Assembly (NCBI GenBank): GCA_964556395.1
Contig: CAZKVR010000004.1
Location: 32,049-96,048 of the forward strand
Length of the DNA stretch: 64,000 bases
Origin: WJKR01 sp964556395
GTDB taxonomy: Archaea > Nanobdellota > Nanobdellia > Woesearchaeales > WJKR01
Reading direction: 5' to 3'
This document shows positions 32,283 through 41,809 of the stretch, piece after piece. Under the pieces are notes generated by a model. The model was given only the letters and a program-made list of their open reading frames with translations. It did not search any database and had not been told where the DNA came from. The position numbers and the translations under genes were made by a program. Every line of letters begins with the position of its first letter. Positions within the stretch are counted from its first letter, which is position 1.

Positions 32283-33407
32283 ATGAGACGCTCAGAACGC
32301 ATCAGGAAGAAGCAACGACGACCAGTCGTCCCCACGAAGAAGAAAGCAGCAGCGCAAGAGACAGGCACCAAGGCCTCGAAGGCCGAAAGCACCGGCTGGT
32401 ACTACACCCACTACAAGAAACTTCTCATCATCCCCTTCGCACTCCTCATCATCTCCATACTCGCATTGGCGTTGCACGCAGTCCAGACAGGCGACGTCAT
32501 CAACCGCGACGTCTCCCTCGCAGGAGGAGTCATGGTGACTATCCCCTCAGAGTCGGTCGACCCCGACAGCCTCGTAGCGGAGATCCAACCATCCTACCCG
32601 GACACCAACCTCGAGACGAGAGTCCTGGAAGAAGCAGGGAGGCAGATCGCGGTGACGGTGAGCGCGAACCTCGAAGACACGAGCGAGGAGAACGTCAACC
32701 AGTTCCTCGACGCCATCGAGCAATACACCAGCGTGGACCAGGAGGAGTACTCGGTCGAGACCATCGGATCGACCCTCGGAGCGTCATTCTTCCAGCAGAC
32801 CGTCAAAGCGTTGTTCATAGCATTCCTGTTCATGGGCTTCGTCGTCTTCCTCTACTTCGGCGAAGGGGCGCGGGTGAAAGCCCTCGCAGGACTCGCAACC
32901 CTGGTGGCAGGCTTCATGATGTACAGCACGATCCTCGCGCTCGACCTCATAGCACTCGCCATCGGCATCGGCCTCATAGTCCTGTACGCCAAGAAGAGCG
33001 TGCCGAGCGTGGCGGTCATCCTAGCAGCGTTCTCGGACATCGTCATCACCCTAGCGGTCACGACCGTGGCGGGCATCGAGATCAGCACTGCCGGCATCGC
33101 GGCGTTCCTCATGCTCATAGGCTACTCCGTAGACACCGATATCCTCCTCTCCACAAGGGTCCTGAAAAGGACTAAAGGGACGGTGTACACCAGACTGGTC
33201 GGAGCCGTCAAGACAGGCCTGACGATGAACTTCACCACACTGGCAGCCATCACCGTGGCGCTGCTCGTGGCGCAGTCAGCAGTCATCACCCAGATCATGA
33301 CGATACTCCTCATCGGACTCGTCGTGGATATGATCAATACGTGGTTCCAGAACGCAGGCATCCTCCGCTGGTACCTTGAGAAGAAGCACGAGAGGGAGCG
33401 CTCATGA
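32283..33407 (+). CDS. secF: Protein translocase subunit SecF
   Basis: 374 residues. After a basic N-terminus come TM1 (~50-70), an extracellular domain (~75-180) and five further TM helices; GYSVDTDILLSTRVLKR and the GLVVDMINTWFQN end match SecF. SecDF uses the ion gradient to help preproteins leave the Sec channel. The upstream frame extension to 31911 covers the pilin-like gene and is rejected; TTTATTAA at ~32237 and AAGGGGAA support the ATG at 32283. Confidence 0.93.
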   Translation: MRRSERIRKKQRRPVVPTKKKAAAQETGTKASKAESTGWYYTHYKKLLIIPFALLIISILALALHAVQTGDVINRDVSLAGGVMVTIPSESVDPDSLVAEIQPSYPDTNLETRVLEEAGRQIAVTVSANLEDTSEENVNQFLDAIEQYTSVDQEEYSVETIGSTLGASFFQQTVKALFIAFLFMGFVVFLYFGEGARVKALAGLATLVAGFMMYSTILALDLIALAIGIGLIVLYAKKSVPSVAVILAAFSDIVITLAVTTVAGIEISTAGIAAFLMLIGYSVDTDILLSTRVLKRTKGTVYTRLVGAVKTGLTMNFTTLAAITVALLVAQSAVITQIMTILLIGLVVDMINTWFQNAGILRWYLEKKHERERS

Positions 33408-35113
33408 GCAAGGCTAAGAAGCTGTTCATCAACACCCGGATGATCATCCTCATGCTTGCGATAGTACTCGCATTGCTCGCCATCCAACCAATATTCCAGG
33501 ACGACGGCGTGGCCATCAGGAACGTCGCGCGGAACAGCACGGCCGCCGAGGCAGGCATCGAGAGCCCCGGACCGACCATCAGGCCGATGCAACGGGAAGT
33601 CATCCTAGAGATCAACAACCGGCCAGTGGCGGACGTGGAAGCCTACCACGACATCATATCGGGACTCGAGGTCGACGACCAGGTCTCAATCAAGACTAAC
33701 AAGCAGACCTACTTCATGGAGGTCGAACCACGGTATAACGTCACAATCCTCAACGAGACCGAGAGGGTGACGAAAGAAGTCTTCAATGAGACGCTCAACA
33801 AGACCGTCAACACCACTGTGGAACAACCCAAGGTGGAACGAGAGATCATCGGGGCGAAAGACCTCGGGCTCACCGTCTACGAAAGGCCGCGGAACAACAT
33901 CCAGAAAGGCCTCGACCTCGAAGGAGGGACGAGAGTCCTCCTCAAGCCCGAAGAAGCCATCACGGAAGACGAGCTTGACCTCGTCGTCGAGAACATCAAT
34001 CAACGACTCAACGTGTACGGCGTGAGCGATGTGGTCGTCAGGCCTACGACAGACCTCGAAGGCAGCCGGTTCATCTCGGTGGAGATAGCAGGCGTGAACG
34101 AGGAAGAGGTCCGAGAACTACTCGGACAACAAGGCAAGTTCGAAGCCAAGATCGGCAACGAGACAGTCTTCCTGGGCGGCAACGACATCGCCTCGGTCTG
34201 CAGGACGCCTGACTGTTCAGGACTAGACCCGGATCGGCGCTGCGGCAAGACCCCTTCAGACGACCAATGGGCGTGCAGCTTCAGGTTCAGCATCACCCTG
34301 TCGCCGGAAGCGGCCCAACGGCAAGCGGCCGCGACGGAAGACCTCGAAGTCATCATCGACGAGACCGGCCAAGGCGGCGGCTACCTCTCCGAGAACCTGT
34401 CGCTCTACCTCGATGACCAGCTCGTGGACGAGCTCCAGATCAGCGCGGACCTGAAAGGAAGTTCGACGACACAGATCAGCATCACCGGCTCAGGTACCGG
34501 CGAGAGCGAACAAGTAGCCCAACAGAACACCCTTGAGGAGATGAAACAGCTCCAGACGGTCCTGGTGACGGGCAGCCTGCCGGTCAAGCTCGACATCGTC
34601 AAGACCGACGCCATCAGCCCCCTGCTCGGACAAGCGTTCCTCAAGAACGTCATGCTCGTCGGCATCCTCGCCATGCTCGCAGTAGTCCTCGTGGTCTTCG
34701 CACGCTACCGTGAGTGGCGCGTCTCCATCCCCATGGTAGTCACCATGGTGAGCGAGGTCATCATACTCCTAGGGGTAGCGGCGCTCATCGGATGGAGGCT
34801 CGACCTCGCAGCCATCGCAGGCATCATCATCGCCGTAGGAACGGGCGTGGACGACCAGATCGTCATCGCGGACGAGACGCTCCGGAAGGAGCGGAAGGAG
34901 AAGACGCTCGGCTGGGCGGAAAGGCTGAAAAGGGCGTTCTTCATCATCATGGCGGCCTACTTCACCACGGTCGTGGCGATGCTGCCGTTATGGTTCGCAG
35001 GCGCAGGGTTACTGAAAGGATTCGCGCTTACCACCATCCTCGGCGTGAGCATCGGCGTGTTCATCACGCGGCCGGCGTACGCGAAGATGCTCGATTACAG
35101 CATCAACAAGTAA
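33404..35113 (+). CDS. secD: Protein translocase subunit SecD
   Basis: 569 residues, overlapping secF by 4 bp. TM1 near the N-terminus, then an unusually large outer region: a PDZ-like part (RPMQREVILEINNRPVADVE), the P1 head with GLDLEGGTRVLL, and a loop with four Cys (CRTPDCSG, RRCGK, WACSF). Five C-terminal TM helices follow, with GTGVDDQIVIADE. The secF-secD order is the archaeal one. Confidence 0.94.
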   Translation: MSKAKKLFINTRMIILMLAIVLALLAIQPIFQDDGVAIRNVARNSTAAEAGIESPGPTIRPMQREVILEINNRPVADVEAYHDIISGLEVDDQVSIKTNKQTYFMEVEPRYNVTILNETERVTKEVFNETLNKTVNTTVEQPKVEREIIGAKDLGLTVYERPRNNIQKGLDLEGGTRVLLKPEEAITEDELDLVVENINQRLNVYGVSDVVVRPTTDLEGSRFISVEIAGVNEEEVRELLGQQGKFEAKIGNETVFLGGNDIASVCRTPDCSGLDPDRRCGKTPSDDQWACSFRFSITLSPEAAQRQAAATEDLEVIIDETGQGGGYLSENLSLYLDDQLVDELQISADLKGSSTTQISITGSGTGESEQVAQQNTLEEMKQLQTVLVTGSLPVKLDIVKTDAISPLLGQAFLKNVMLVGILAMLAVVLVVFARYREWRVSIPMVVTMVSEVIILLGVAALIGWRLDLAAIAGIIIAVGTGVDDQIVIADETLRKERKEKTLGWAERLKRAFFIIMAAYFTTVVAMLPLWFAGAGLLKGFALTTILGVSIGVFITRPAYAKMLDYSINK

Positions 35114-35154
35114 AGGAAAGCTTTTTAAGAGGGCCGTTGTTCGTCACTCCTCGT

Positions 35155-35231
<77 letters not shown>

Positions 35232-35285
35232 CTTCTCACAACCCAGAAAAGGATAAATAGGAGTAGTTCCTGGCCGAGAGTGACT

Positions 35286-36299
35286 ATGGCCAAAGAAGAC
35301 TATCCGATAGGAGGAGGATTCCGGCAGGAAGACTACGAGGAAGGGAGTGTCCTGCCACGAGCCGACCCCAAGGCCCTCCGACTCCTCTACAACCCGCCGG
35401 CGGAGAAGCCGTACCAGGATGCGGGCCAGAAAATCGATGAAGACCTCCTCGCGACGGAAGTCCAAGGGGCTGATGATGCAATCCTCACCCTCGACACCCT
35501 ACAGGAAGAGGAACCAGCATTCGACAACCTCAACCTAGACCTCGAATACTACATCCTCAAGGAGCACGGGCCGCAGAAACCCCTGATGCTCACGGTCGCG
35601 GAAGAGTACCGGAACTTCAACGAAGCGCTGAAAAGATGGGCGACCATGCACGACGACCCGTACGCCTACGACGTCTACAGCGCACACCTGAGAGAGTTCG
35701 CAGGATACCTCGAAGAGGACCCGTTCTACCCTGAGAACCAATCAGACCACGCACGGCTCGTGCCTTATCTCTCCACACTCTACAAAGAAGGCATGGACAC
35801 CAAGAGACGCCTACTCATAGCGGATCCTGAGAATTGGCAACGCACCATCAGGGAACACCTTCCGCTCCTGCTCTCGCTCAACACCCATGCGCAGAACGAA
35901 GCGGTAGTCAACAAGGCCCTCAAGGATTTCAAGATACTCGAACGAGGAGGCCTCACACCAGAGGACCACGAGTTGGGAGGCCACATCTACGCGGCTCTCA
36001 CCGACTACGACATCCCTCCAGCACAGAAGATGGAGTATTACAGGAAAGGCATCCAACATTACGAAGACACCCTGACCACGTCAGGGCATGGCATAAGCGT
36101 AGCAGGCCAGTACGTAGACCTGGTGAACGACTACATACAAAGCATGAACCCTTACGGAACCATAGCCGAAGAAACCCTCGGGAGGGCGAGGAACATCCTC
36201 GACTACGCCATCAGGAACGCGCCAAAAGAGCACCAGGACCACATCAAGGATGTCAAGGAAGACCTAGGGAACCACGACGAAGACGACATGGACTTCTAA
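35286..36299 (+). CDS. Hypothetical helical protein
   Basis: 337 residues, soluble, acidic. N-terminal ~60 residues are polar (MAKEDYPIGGGFRQEDYEEG). The rest looks like a helical-repeat protein (LREFAGYLEEDPFYPE, AQKMEYYRKGIQHYEDTL), TPR/HEAT-like in feel though no repeat is clear. Ends in an acidic tail. Unknown family. The frame begins inside tRNA-Val, but GGATAAATA at ~35252 sets the leaderless ATG at 35286. Confidence 0.65.
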   Translation: MAKEDYPIGGGFRQEDYEEGSVLPRADPKALRLLYNPPAEKPYQDAGQKIDEDLLATEVQGADDAILTLDTLQEEEPAFDNLNLDLEYYILKEHGPQKPLMLTVAEEYRNFNEALKRWATMHDDPYAYDVYSAHLREFAGYLEEDPFYPENQSDHARLVPYLSTLYKEGMDTKRRLLIADPENWQRTIREHLPLLLSLNTHAQNEAVVNKALKDFKILERGGLTPEDHELGGHIYAALTDYDIPPAQKMEYYRKGIQHYEDTLTTSGHGISVAGQYVDLVNDYIQSMNPYGTIAEETLGRARNILDYAIRNAPKEHQDHIKDVKEDLGNHDEDDMDF

Positions 36300-36712
36300 C
36301 CCCGCCCTGCCCGCTTCATGAGGGAGCTCTTGAAACGCTCGGGAGAATGAGGCTCCAGCCTGACTACTCTGGTGTTCTTCAACCCGTAGGAATCGAGTTT
36401 CTCTCGCAATCCGTCGGTGAAAGAGGTCTGGTCGTAACCCAAAGCCACGACGTCAGGCCTCGCCCGTTTCAGGACCCGGTAGACGTCTTTCCGCTCACCG
36501 AGCAACGCCTCGTCCACCAACGATTCCTCCTGTACGGAGCGTAGACGTTCCTGCTCGCCATGCAACGGCTCCTGACCCCTCAAGGAACGGTAGGTGTCAT
36601 CCCTGGCCACCACGACGACGAGGCGGTCGCCAAGCCTACGGGCCTGCCTGAAGAGGGAGCGGTGGCCGTCGTGGAGGACGTCGAAGGAGCCGAACACCAT
36701 CACGGTCTTCAT
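36296..36712 (-). CDS. ribL: FAD synthase-like cytidylyl/adenylyltransferase (RibL)
   Basis: 138 residues. FGSFDVLHDGHRSLFRQA holds the HxGH nucleotidyltransferase motif, and VVVARDDTYRSLRG, QERLRSVQ and RPDVVALGYDQTSF match archaeal RibL, which makes FAD from FMN and ATP. Glycerol-3-phosphate cytidylyltransferase is the alternative. ATG 36718 also lies in frame; TTTTTTAA at ~36738 favours 36712. Confidence 0.82.
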   Translation of the reverse strand: MKTVMVFGSFDVLHDGHRSLFRQARRLGDRLVVVVARDDTYRSLRGQEPLHGEQERLRSVQEESLVDEALLGERKDVYRVLKRARPDVVALGYDQTSFTDGLREKLDSYGLKNTRVVRLEPHSPERFKSSLMKRAGRG

Positions 36713-36943
36713 GCTCATAGTTGAAGAGGCGGTGGTTAAAAAAGGTATGGCTCGTCCCGAGCTGCAGGTCCATTCGTATCCCGTCCTATCTCGAGAAGTG
36801 GCGCCCACAGTATCTTCGGAGCCAACGCAGTTGACGCACTTTGAGGCAAGGGAGGATACCTGACAGGGTATGCTGCCGGGATTGAGAAGGCAGACCTATC
36901 AATGTGGTGGTCACAACCAATAAAGGATAAGAAAAAAAAGGTT

Positions 36944-38791
36944 TCAGCAGCTGCCTTGGTCCGGGGCGTTTGTAGCTGCTTCGAGGGCTTCGTCGCACTC
37001 CGCGGGAGGCTGGTCGAACTCGGCGCACAACGCCTCCTTCAAGCTGTTCGCGTCCCTGCCGTCGGCGTAGGTCTCGCCGTTGATAAGGTAGGTAGGCGAG
37101 GCTGACGGGCTGACGAGCTGTCCCTGACGCTCGGTCTTGAGACTCTCGAGGAGGCTGCCCTGTTCCTCGGCGTAGTCGAGCCTGTGCTCCTCGAAGCACT
37201 CTTTGATGGGTTCTGTGGCGACGCCTGCGGCTTCCGCAGCGTCAGTCCAGCAACTGTCCGCATTCTCGGAGGAGCACTCCTCGTTCACCTCGAGGGTGAA
37301 GTCGAAGAACGCGTCCTTGCCGAGCTCTTCGAGGGCGCATAGTTCGCGGACGCCTTGGTTGCCTTCCTGCTCGCCGTGGAGGGATTGTATCGTGTCTCCG
37401 GAGACGCTGATGATGTAGTGCGGGACTATATCCACCTTATCTCCGAAGAGGTCGTGGAGCTTGCTTGCCGCCTCGTCGGCTGGGTTGCCGTAGGGGCAGA
37501 ACGCCATGACGAAGTAGTCGAGGCGGGGCTTGTCGCCCGTGGCGCCGAGGGAGTCCAGGTTGTCTTCAGGGTAGGACTCCATTTTCTGATCTTGCTCCTG
37601 GCGTTTCTCCTCTGAGAAGTACCACGTCGCTCCTACGGCTTGCGGGTCGAGGCGGTAGCCGTCGCTCGTCTCGATGAATGATTGCTTGAGGTTGGGCTGG
37701 TTCTGCCAACTGCTCGTGTCGGCGACGGCTGCGGGGAAGAGGTAGGCGGGTCCGAAGGTGAGGTCGTGCTCCTCGATGAGGGCTTCCCCTTCGGGCGTGG
37801 AGGCGTCGACCGTCTCGAAGCTCGCTCCAGGGAAGAGGTCTTTTGTGACTGACCGGACCTGTCCGGTGTCACATCCGGTGCATCGTTCGTCGTCCACGAT
37901 GGTGACGGTGAACTCCTGCGGCGGTTCGATGTCGGCGCACGGCTCGCTGTCGGGTGCGATGCCGCAGATGATCTGCTGGAACTTGTCGAACGGCTGGGCT
38001 CCTGTTACGGTCTGTCCGTTGATGACGAAGCCAGGCGTGCCGGTGATGCCTTGCTGCCTGGCGGCTTCCGCGTCAGCCTGGACTTCTTCAGCGTGCTTGC
38101 CGGAGTCGAGGCACTCGTTGAACTCCTGGACGTCGAGTCCGAGGTCTGCAGCGTGCTTCTTCAGGCTGTCGGTGCCGAGTCCGTCCGGGTTTGCGAAGAG
38201 CTTGTCGTGGTACTCCCAGAACGCGCCTTGGTCGTGAGCGCACTCAGCGGCTTCCGCGGCTTTCTGCGCGTTGCGGTGATTCAGTTGGGGGAGTGGTAGG
38301 TCGCGGTAGACGAACTTGACGAGTCCAGTGTCGACGAATTCCTCCTTTATCTTAGGCAGGGTCTCCTCCCAGAAACGAGTGCAGAATGGGCATTCGAAGT
38401 CTGAGAACTCCACTATCGTGATAGGAGCGTCCTCCGCACCCATGAATGGGTCGTCGTCCGCGAGTTCCTTCATGGTCTGGAGGGTCTGCTCGTCCACGTC
38501 GACTCCTGATAGGGCGACGACACCCCCTGTGGCGCCTTCCTTGTCGGGGACGTCGCCGTTGGTGAACGCCCAGACGAGGACTGCGATGAGGGCCAGGGAG
38601 AGGACTACGATGGCGGCGTTCTTGATGGACTCGTTCGAACCCGTTGACGTCTTCTTGGCCCTGTGCTGGCGCTCTTCGTGGCCGTGCCCTTTATGGGTCT
38701 TGGCTTGTTCGTCGTGATTGTGCTTCGCCGCCTTGTGGGTGTGGCTGGCGTGCTTCTTCTTGGTCTTGTGTCCGGAGTGTTTCTTGGCCAT
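36944..38791 (-). CDS. Membrane-anchored DsbA-like protein with three thioredoxin-fold domains
   Basis: 615 residues. Residues 1-~50 are His/Lys-rich and cytosolic (HSGHKTKKKHASHTHKAAKH), then one TM helix (~57-75). Domain 1 (~110-290) is DsbA-like with FECPFC and the cis-Pro GTPGFVING. Domain 2 (~305-400) has ERCTGC. Domain 3 (~440-600) has FCPYG, keeping only the first Cys of CxxC, and cis-Pro SASPTYLING. It probably makes or isomerises disulfides outside the cell. The His-rich N-terminus may bind metal. Confidence 0.8.
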   Translation of the reverse strand: MAKKHSGHKTKKKHASHTHKAAKHNHDEQAKTHKGHGHEERQHRAKKTSTGSNESIKNAAIVVLSLALIAVLVWAFTNGDVPDKEGATGGVVALSGVDVDEQTLQTMKELADDDPFMGAEDAPITIVEFSDFECPFCTRFWEETLPKIKEEFVDTGLVKFVYRDLPLPQLNHRNAQKAAEAAECAHDQGAFWEYHDKLFANPDGLGTDSLKKHAADLGLDVQEFNECLDSGKHAEEVQADAEAARQQGITGTPGFVINGQTVTGAQPFDKFQQIICGIAPDSEPCADIEPPQEFTVTIVDDERCTGCDTGQVRSVTKDLFPGASFETVDASTPEGEALIEEHDLTFGPAYLFPAAVADTSSWQNQPNLKQSFIETSDGYRLDPQAVGATWYFSEEKRQEQDQKMESYPEDNLDSLGATGDKPRLDYFVMAFCPYGNPADEAASKLHDLFGDKVDIVPHYIISVSGDTIQSLHGEQEGNQGVRELCALEELGKDAFFDFTLEVNEECSSENADSCWTDAAEAAGVATEPIKECFEEHRLDYAEEQGSLLESLKTERQGQLVSPSASPTYLINGETYADGRDANSLKEALCAEFDQPPAECDEALEAATNAPDQGSC

Positions 38792-38823
38792 GGTGTCTCT
38801 TCCTCTGGTTGGCTTTTTCATCC

Positions 38824-39210
38824 TTATAGTTCGCATCCTGCGATCCGAGCGAGGGCGGGGAGCTTCTGGACTCCCGGGATATTGTTGCCTTCGGGCGTCA
38901 CCCACGTCTGGTAGGCTTCGACTCCTGCTTCTTCGCACCATCGCTTGTCGTGGTCGCAGTCCTTGTACGCCCCTTCGTGTCTCATGACGTCGTCGAAGGC
39001 TCCTCTGAACATGCTTTTCTGGTCGGCGCAGTACGAGCACCACTCGGTGCCTGCCATGACGTAGCCTTCGTCGGCGAGGCATTGGGCGAACCCTTCGTGG
39101 TCCTGCTGGTTGGCGAAGATGAGCGTCAGCAACCCTCCTGCGATGATGATTCCTATGGTGATGAAGATGTAGGTCGAGGTCGGTTTCTTCTGGGCCCGCT
39201 TCCTTGTCAT
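38824..39210 (-). CDS. Membrane-anchored thioredoxin-like protein (VKOR-partner type)
   Basis: 128 residues: a short basic N-terminus, one TM helix (~13-33), then a thioredoxin-like domain with AGTEWCSYCADQKSMF and cis-Pro KLPALA near the end. Four more Cys lie in the domain. This resembles the thioredoxin modules that pair with VKOR to make disulfides; no VKOR is in the window. Likely co-transcribed with the three-domain DsbA-like gene 32 bp downstream. Confidence 0.8.
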   Translation of the reverse strand: MTRKRAQKKPTSTYIFITIGIIIAGGLLTLIFANQQDHEGFAQCLADEGYVMAGTEWCSYCADQKSMFRGAFDDVMRHEGAYKDCDHDKRWCEEAGVEAYQTWVTPEGNNIPGVQKLPALARIAGCEL

Positions 39211-39343
39211 GACACCACCGATAGTATGAAACTTTCTTCAATCGAACAAGAGGTCCTATTTAAAGGTTATGGAACGCCCCATCATCCCATCCGAGAGGCG
39301 GAACACGAGGATTTTTATAAAGATTATGATTGCCCGGAACACT

Positions 39344-39865
39344 ATGGGCTACTACGACGACCTCGCACCAGGGTATGACGAACTCCACCAGGAAGAGCAG
39401 GAGCGGAAGCTCGACATCATCCTCGAAGAATTGGCGAAGATGGATGTGGAGGGCGACATCCTCGATGTGGGGTGCGGCACAGGCTTCAGCCTCGACGCGT
39501 TGGCAAAGGCGTTTCCAGACAGCAAGTGCATCGGCGTGGAGCCGAGCAGCGGGATGCGCGAGCAGTACAAGGGAAAAGAGAAACTCGTGGCGGGCGAGGC
39601 CGAATGCCTGCCGTTTCCTGACGACAGGTTCGGCGCGACGGTGAGCCTGACCGCCATCCAGAACTTCGCCGACGTGAGCCGTGGCGTGGCGGAGATGGTC
39701 CGTGTCACGCAGTCCGGCGGGGCGCTCGTCGTGACGTGCCTGAAGAAGAGCCGCAAGCTCAAGGAGGTGTCGCGCGAGTTGGCGGAGCAGGCGGTCGTCG
39801 AGGACGTCATCGAGGAGGAGAAGGACCTCGTCTTCAGGTGCCGGGCGCCAGACCACACATTTTAA
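39344..39865 (+). CDS. Class I SAM-dependent methyltransferase
   Basis: 173 residues. ILDVGCGTGFSLDALAKAFP is motif I, IGVEPSSGM motif II, and AECLPFPDDRFGATVS / GGALVVTCLKK the later motifs. It is of the UbiE/type 11 class; the substrate is unknown. TTTTTATAAA at ~39312-39321 fixes the leaderless ATG at 39344, rejecting the 25-residue upstream extension. Confidence 0.88.
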   Translation: MGYYDDLAPGYDELHQEEQERKLDIILEELAKMDVEGDILDVGCGTGFSLDALAKAFPDSKCIGVEPSSGMREQYKGKEKLVAGEAECLPFPDDRFGATVSLTAIQNFADVSRGVAEMVRVTQSGGALVVTCLKKSRKLKEVSRELAEQAVVEDVIEEEKDLVFRCRAPDHTF

Positions 39866-39890
39866 ATACTGCTTCTTCCGATGAGAGACC

Positions 39891-40640
39891 ATGAGGTTCA
39901 GCGAGCGCGTCGGCCGGATGTTCCAGTCGTTCCTGCCGCAGCGCTACCGCAACCTGACGGCGGCGCCGTTGAAAGATGTGATGCGGACGGCGATGGTCGC
40001 GTTTCTCCTCATCCTCTTGCTGTCCGTCTTGTCGGCGGTGCCGCAGATACTGCAGATGCCCGACCGCCTGGCGGCGCGGGCAGCCCCCTTGTCGGAGGCG
40101 AACTTCTCAGCCAACCTGACAGTGACAGAGCCAGTCGTGCTGAACGAGCGGCCGCTGGTCGTGGTCGAGACCGACAAGGAGAACCTCACTGATGAAAGAG
40201 TGCTGATCAACGAGGACGGCATGCAATTCCGACGACCATTCTGGCAGGGCGTGAAGCGGACGTCGTGGGAGGCGTTCGACAACCCGTCAGGGCTGGTGCG
40301 ACAGCATGAGGGCGTGCTGGTCACGCTGGCGCTCCTGCTCCTCCCGTCGGCAATCATCGCGTTGGGCCTAGCAGGGGCGGCCGTGATGATAACTCTCGTG
40401 GTGGCAACATTCCTCTTGGGCCGCCTGGTGACCAAGCTGGCACGGTTCCGGATACGAACGAAGCCGTTCCTCAAGGTGTGCGTCATCGCGAGCACGCCGT
40501 TCGTCGCAATCCTCCTGTTGCCGTTCTTCTACCTTAAATGGATCCTAGTGCCTGTGGCCGCGTACCTCCTCCTCGTCTTCTTGGGGACGTGGCTCGTCGG
40601 TGAAGGGAAGCATGAGCACAAGCCTTCTTCGAACGAATGA
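39891..40640 (+). CDS. DUF1189-like membrane protein
   Basis: 249 residues with one N-terminal TM helix (~35-53), a ~90-residue outer domain (VVVETDKENLTDERVLINED), then three or four TM helices. This layout and the SFLPQRYRNLTAAPLKD start fit the DUF1189 family, whose role is unknown. A TTTTAAATA box at ~39862-39870 gives a leaderless ATG at 39891. Confidence 0.7.
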   Translation: MRFSERVGRMFQSFLPQRYRNLTAAPLKDVMRTAMVAFLLILLLSVLSAVPQILQMPDRLAARAAPLSEANFSANLTVTEPVVLNERPLVVVETDKENLTDERVLINEDGMQFRRPFWQGVKRTSWEAFDNPSGLVRQHEGVLVTLALLLLPSAIIALGLAGAAVMITLVVATFLLGRLVTKLARFRIRTKPFLKVCVIASTPFVAILLLPFFYLKWILVPVAAYLLLVFLGTWLVGEGKHEHKPSSNE

Positions 40641-40659
40641 GGACTCGTGAGTATGAGAC

Positions 40660-40796
40660 ACACAAACAGCTCTGTCCAGAAAGGAACAGATTTGTATACT
40701 GCAGCAAAGCCACAATATTTCTTCTCGAAGAGAAAAAGCATACTTTGATGGGCGCTCACATACTCATTGCATTATTCTGGACAGAGCTACACAAAC
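40660..40796. mobile_element. MITE: 14-bp terminal inverted repeats with 8-bp target duplication
   Basis: AGCTCTGTCCAGAA (40668-40681) is repeated exactly in inverse orientation at 40775-40788, giving a 121-bp element. ACACAAAC flanks it on both sides (40660-40667 and 40789-40796) as a perfect 8-bp target duplication. The inside is AT-rich with no real gene. The 8-bp duplication and CTCTGT-type end recall IS6-like elements, an inference. No transposase is in the window, so it would need one in trans. It lies in the promoter region of the Gln/Pro-rich gene. Confidence 0.88.
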
Positions 40797-40862
40797 AAAA
40801 TATTTATATAGTAGTATCTTTTTTTGTATACTCACGTACGTTTTACATGTAAGGTGACAGAT

Positions 40863-41663
40863 ATGGAATTCAGAAATATCAAGAACGCAAAAGTACGGGA
40901 ACTCGCCCAGACCCTCAAGCAGAACGGCCTCGCAGCCTCCGAAACCGAAGCGATCAGGATGGCCGAGAACATGACAGGGACAGAAGAGAAAGTCACCAAG
41001 CACTTCGACGAACACAAGAATTACGCAGTCAAGAACTTCGAGAGGAAAAGAGGAGAAGAACAACAAGAAGAACCGCAACAACCATCACAACCACCACAAC
41101 CCTGGGAAAAAGAGGAGAGCGCGCAGGGGGAACCTGCCGCCCAGGAGCAGGCCCCTGCGCCAACCCAATCGAACAACGCCATCACGGACGCGATCAGCAA
41201 CGTGAAAGAGCACTTCGACAACAACCCACCGCAGCAAGAACAAGACCTCAACACGATGACAACACAACAAGCGGCGCAAGAAGCTCAGCAGCAACCGCAA
41301 CAACCCACACAACAACCACGAACGGAACAAGCGCTAGAGCAACCGCAACAAGAACCACAAGCGCAACCACAGCAGCAAGCGTCCGTCGTCGATAACCCCC
41401 TACCACAACAAGAACCACAACAACCACAACCAACACCACAAGAACAACAACCACAGAACCAACAACCAGTCACGGAAAACCCCCTACCACAACAAGAACC
41501 ACAACAACCACAAGCCCCAGAACCACAACAACAACCAACACAGCAACAACAAGCACAACCACAAACCCCGCAACAACCGGAACGGAAGTCCAAGAAAGAC
41601 CCCTCCTCATTCGAGGAATCCAAGGTGGAACTGAGCAACGTGTTCAACTTCAACAAAGGCTGA
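40863..41663 (+). CDS. Gln/Pro-rich, largely disordered protein
   Basis: 266 residues. The first ~60 form an ordered helical module (VRELAQTLKQNGLAASETEA, then IRMAENMTG). Residues ~70-235 are dominated by Gln and Pro and contain two copies of NPLPQQEPQQPQ. A short charged C-terminus (KKDPSSFEESKVELSNVF) looks conserved. No signal peptide. The N-terminal motif recurs in DPANN proteins by my recollection. AAGGTGA precedes the ATG; a TATTTATATA box lies at ~40800. Confidence 0.75.
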   Translation: MEFRNIKNAKVRELAQTLKQNGLAASETEAIRMAENMTGTEEKVTKHFDEHKNYAVKNFERKRGEEQQEEPQQPSQPPQPWEKEESAQGEPAAQEQAPAPTQSNNAITDAISNVKEHFDNNPPQQEQDLNTMTTQQAAQEAQQQPQQPTQQPRTEQALEQPQQEPQAQPQQQASVVDNPLPQQEPQQPQPTPQEQQPQNQQPVTENPLPQQEPQQPQAPEPQQQPTQQQQAQPQTPQQPERKSKKDPSSFEESKVELSNVFNFNKG

Positions 41664-41809
41664 AAGCCCTGAAAAGAACCCGCTCAACCACCAGAACCAT
41701 TTTCATCTTCTCCAACATATATATTCTCATAACATAATGCTTATAAGCATTTCTCACCACCCAGTGAAGACGAGTTACTCGACCGACTCATAAAGGGGGA
41801 AAACACACC

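Noticed and set aside
40637..40852. 71-codon ORF through the inverted-repeat element
   Set aside because: Spans both ends of the MITE and its target duplications; no coding character.
41230..41590. CRISPR-like repetition
   Set aside because: The repeated CAACAA/CCACAA units are Gln/Pro codons inside one continuous reading frame, with no spacers.
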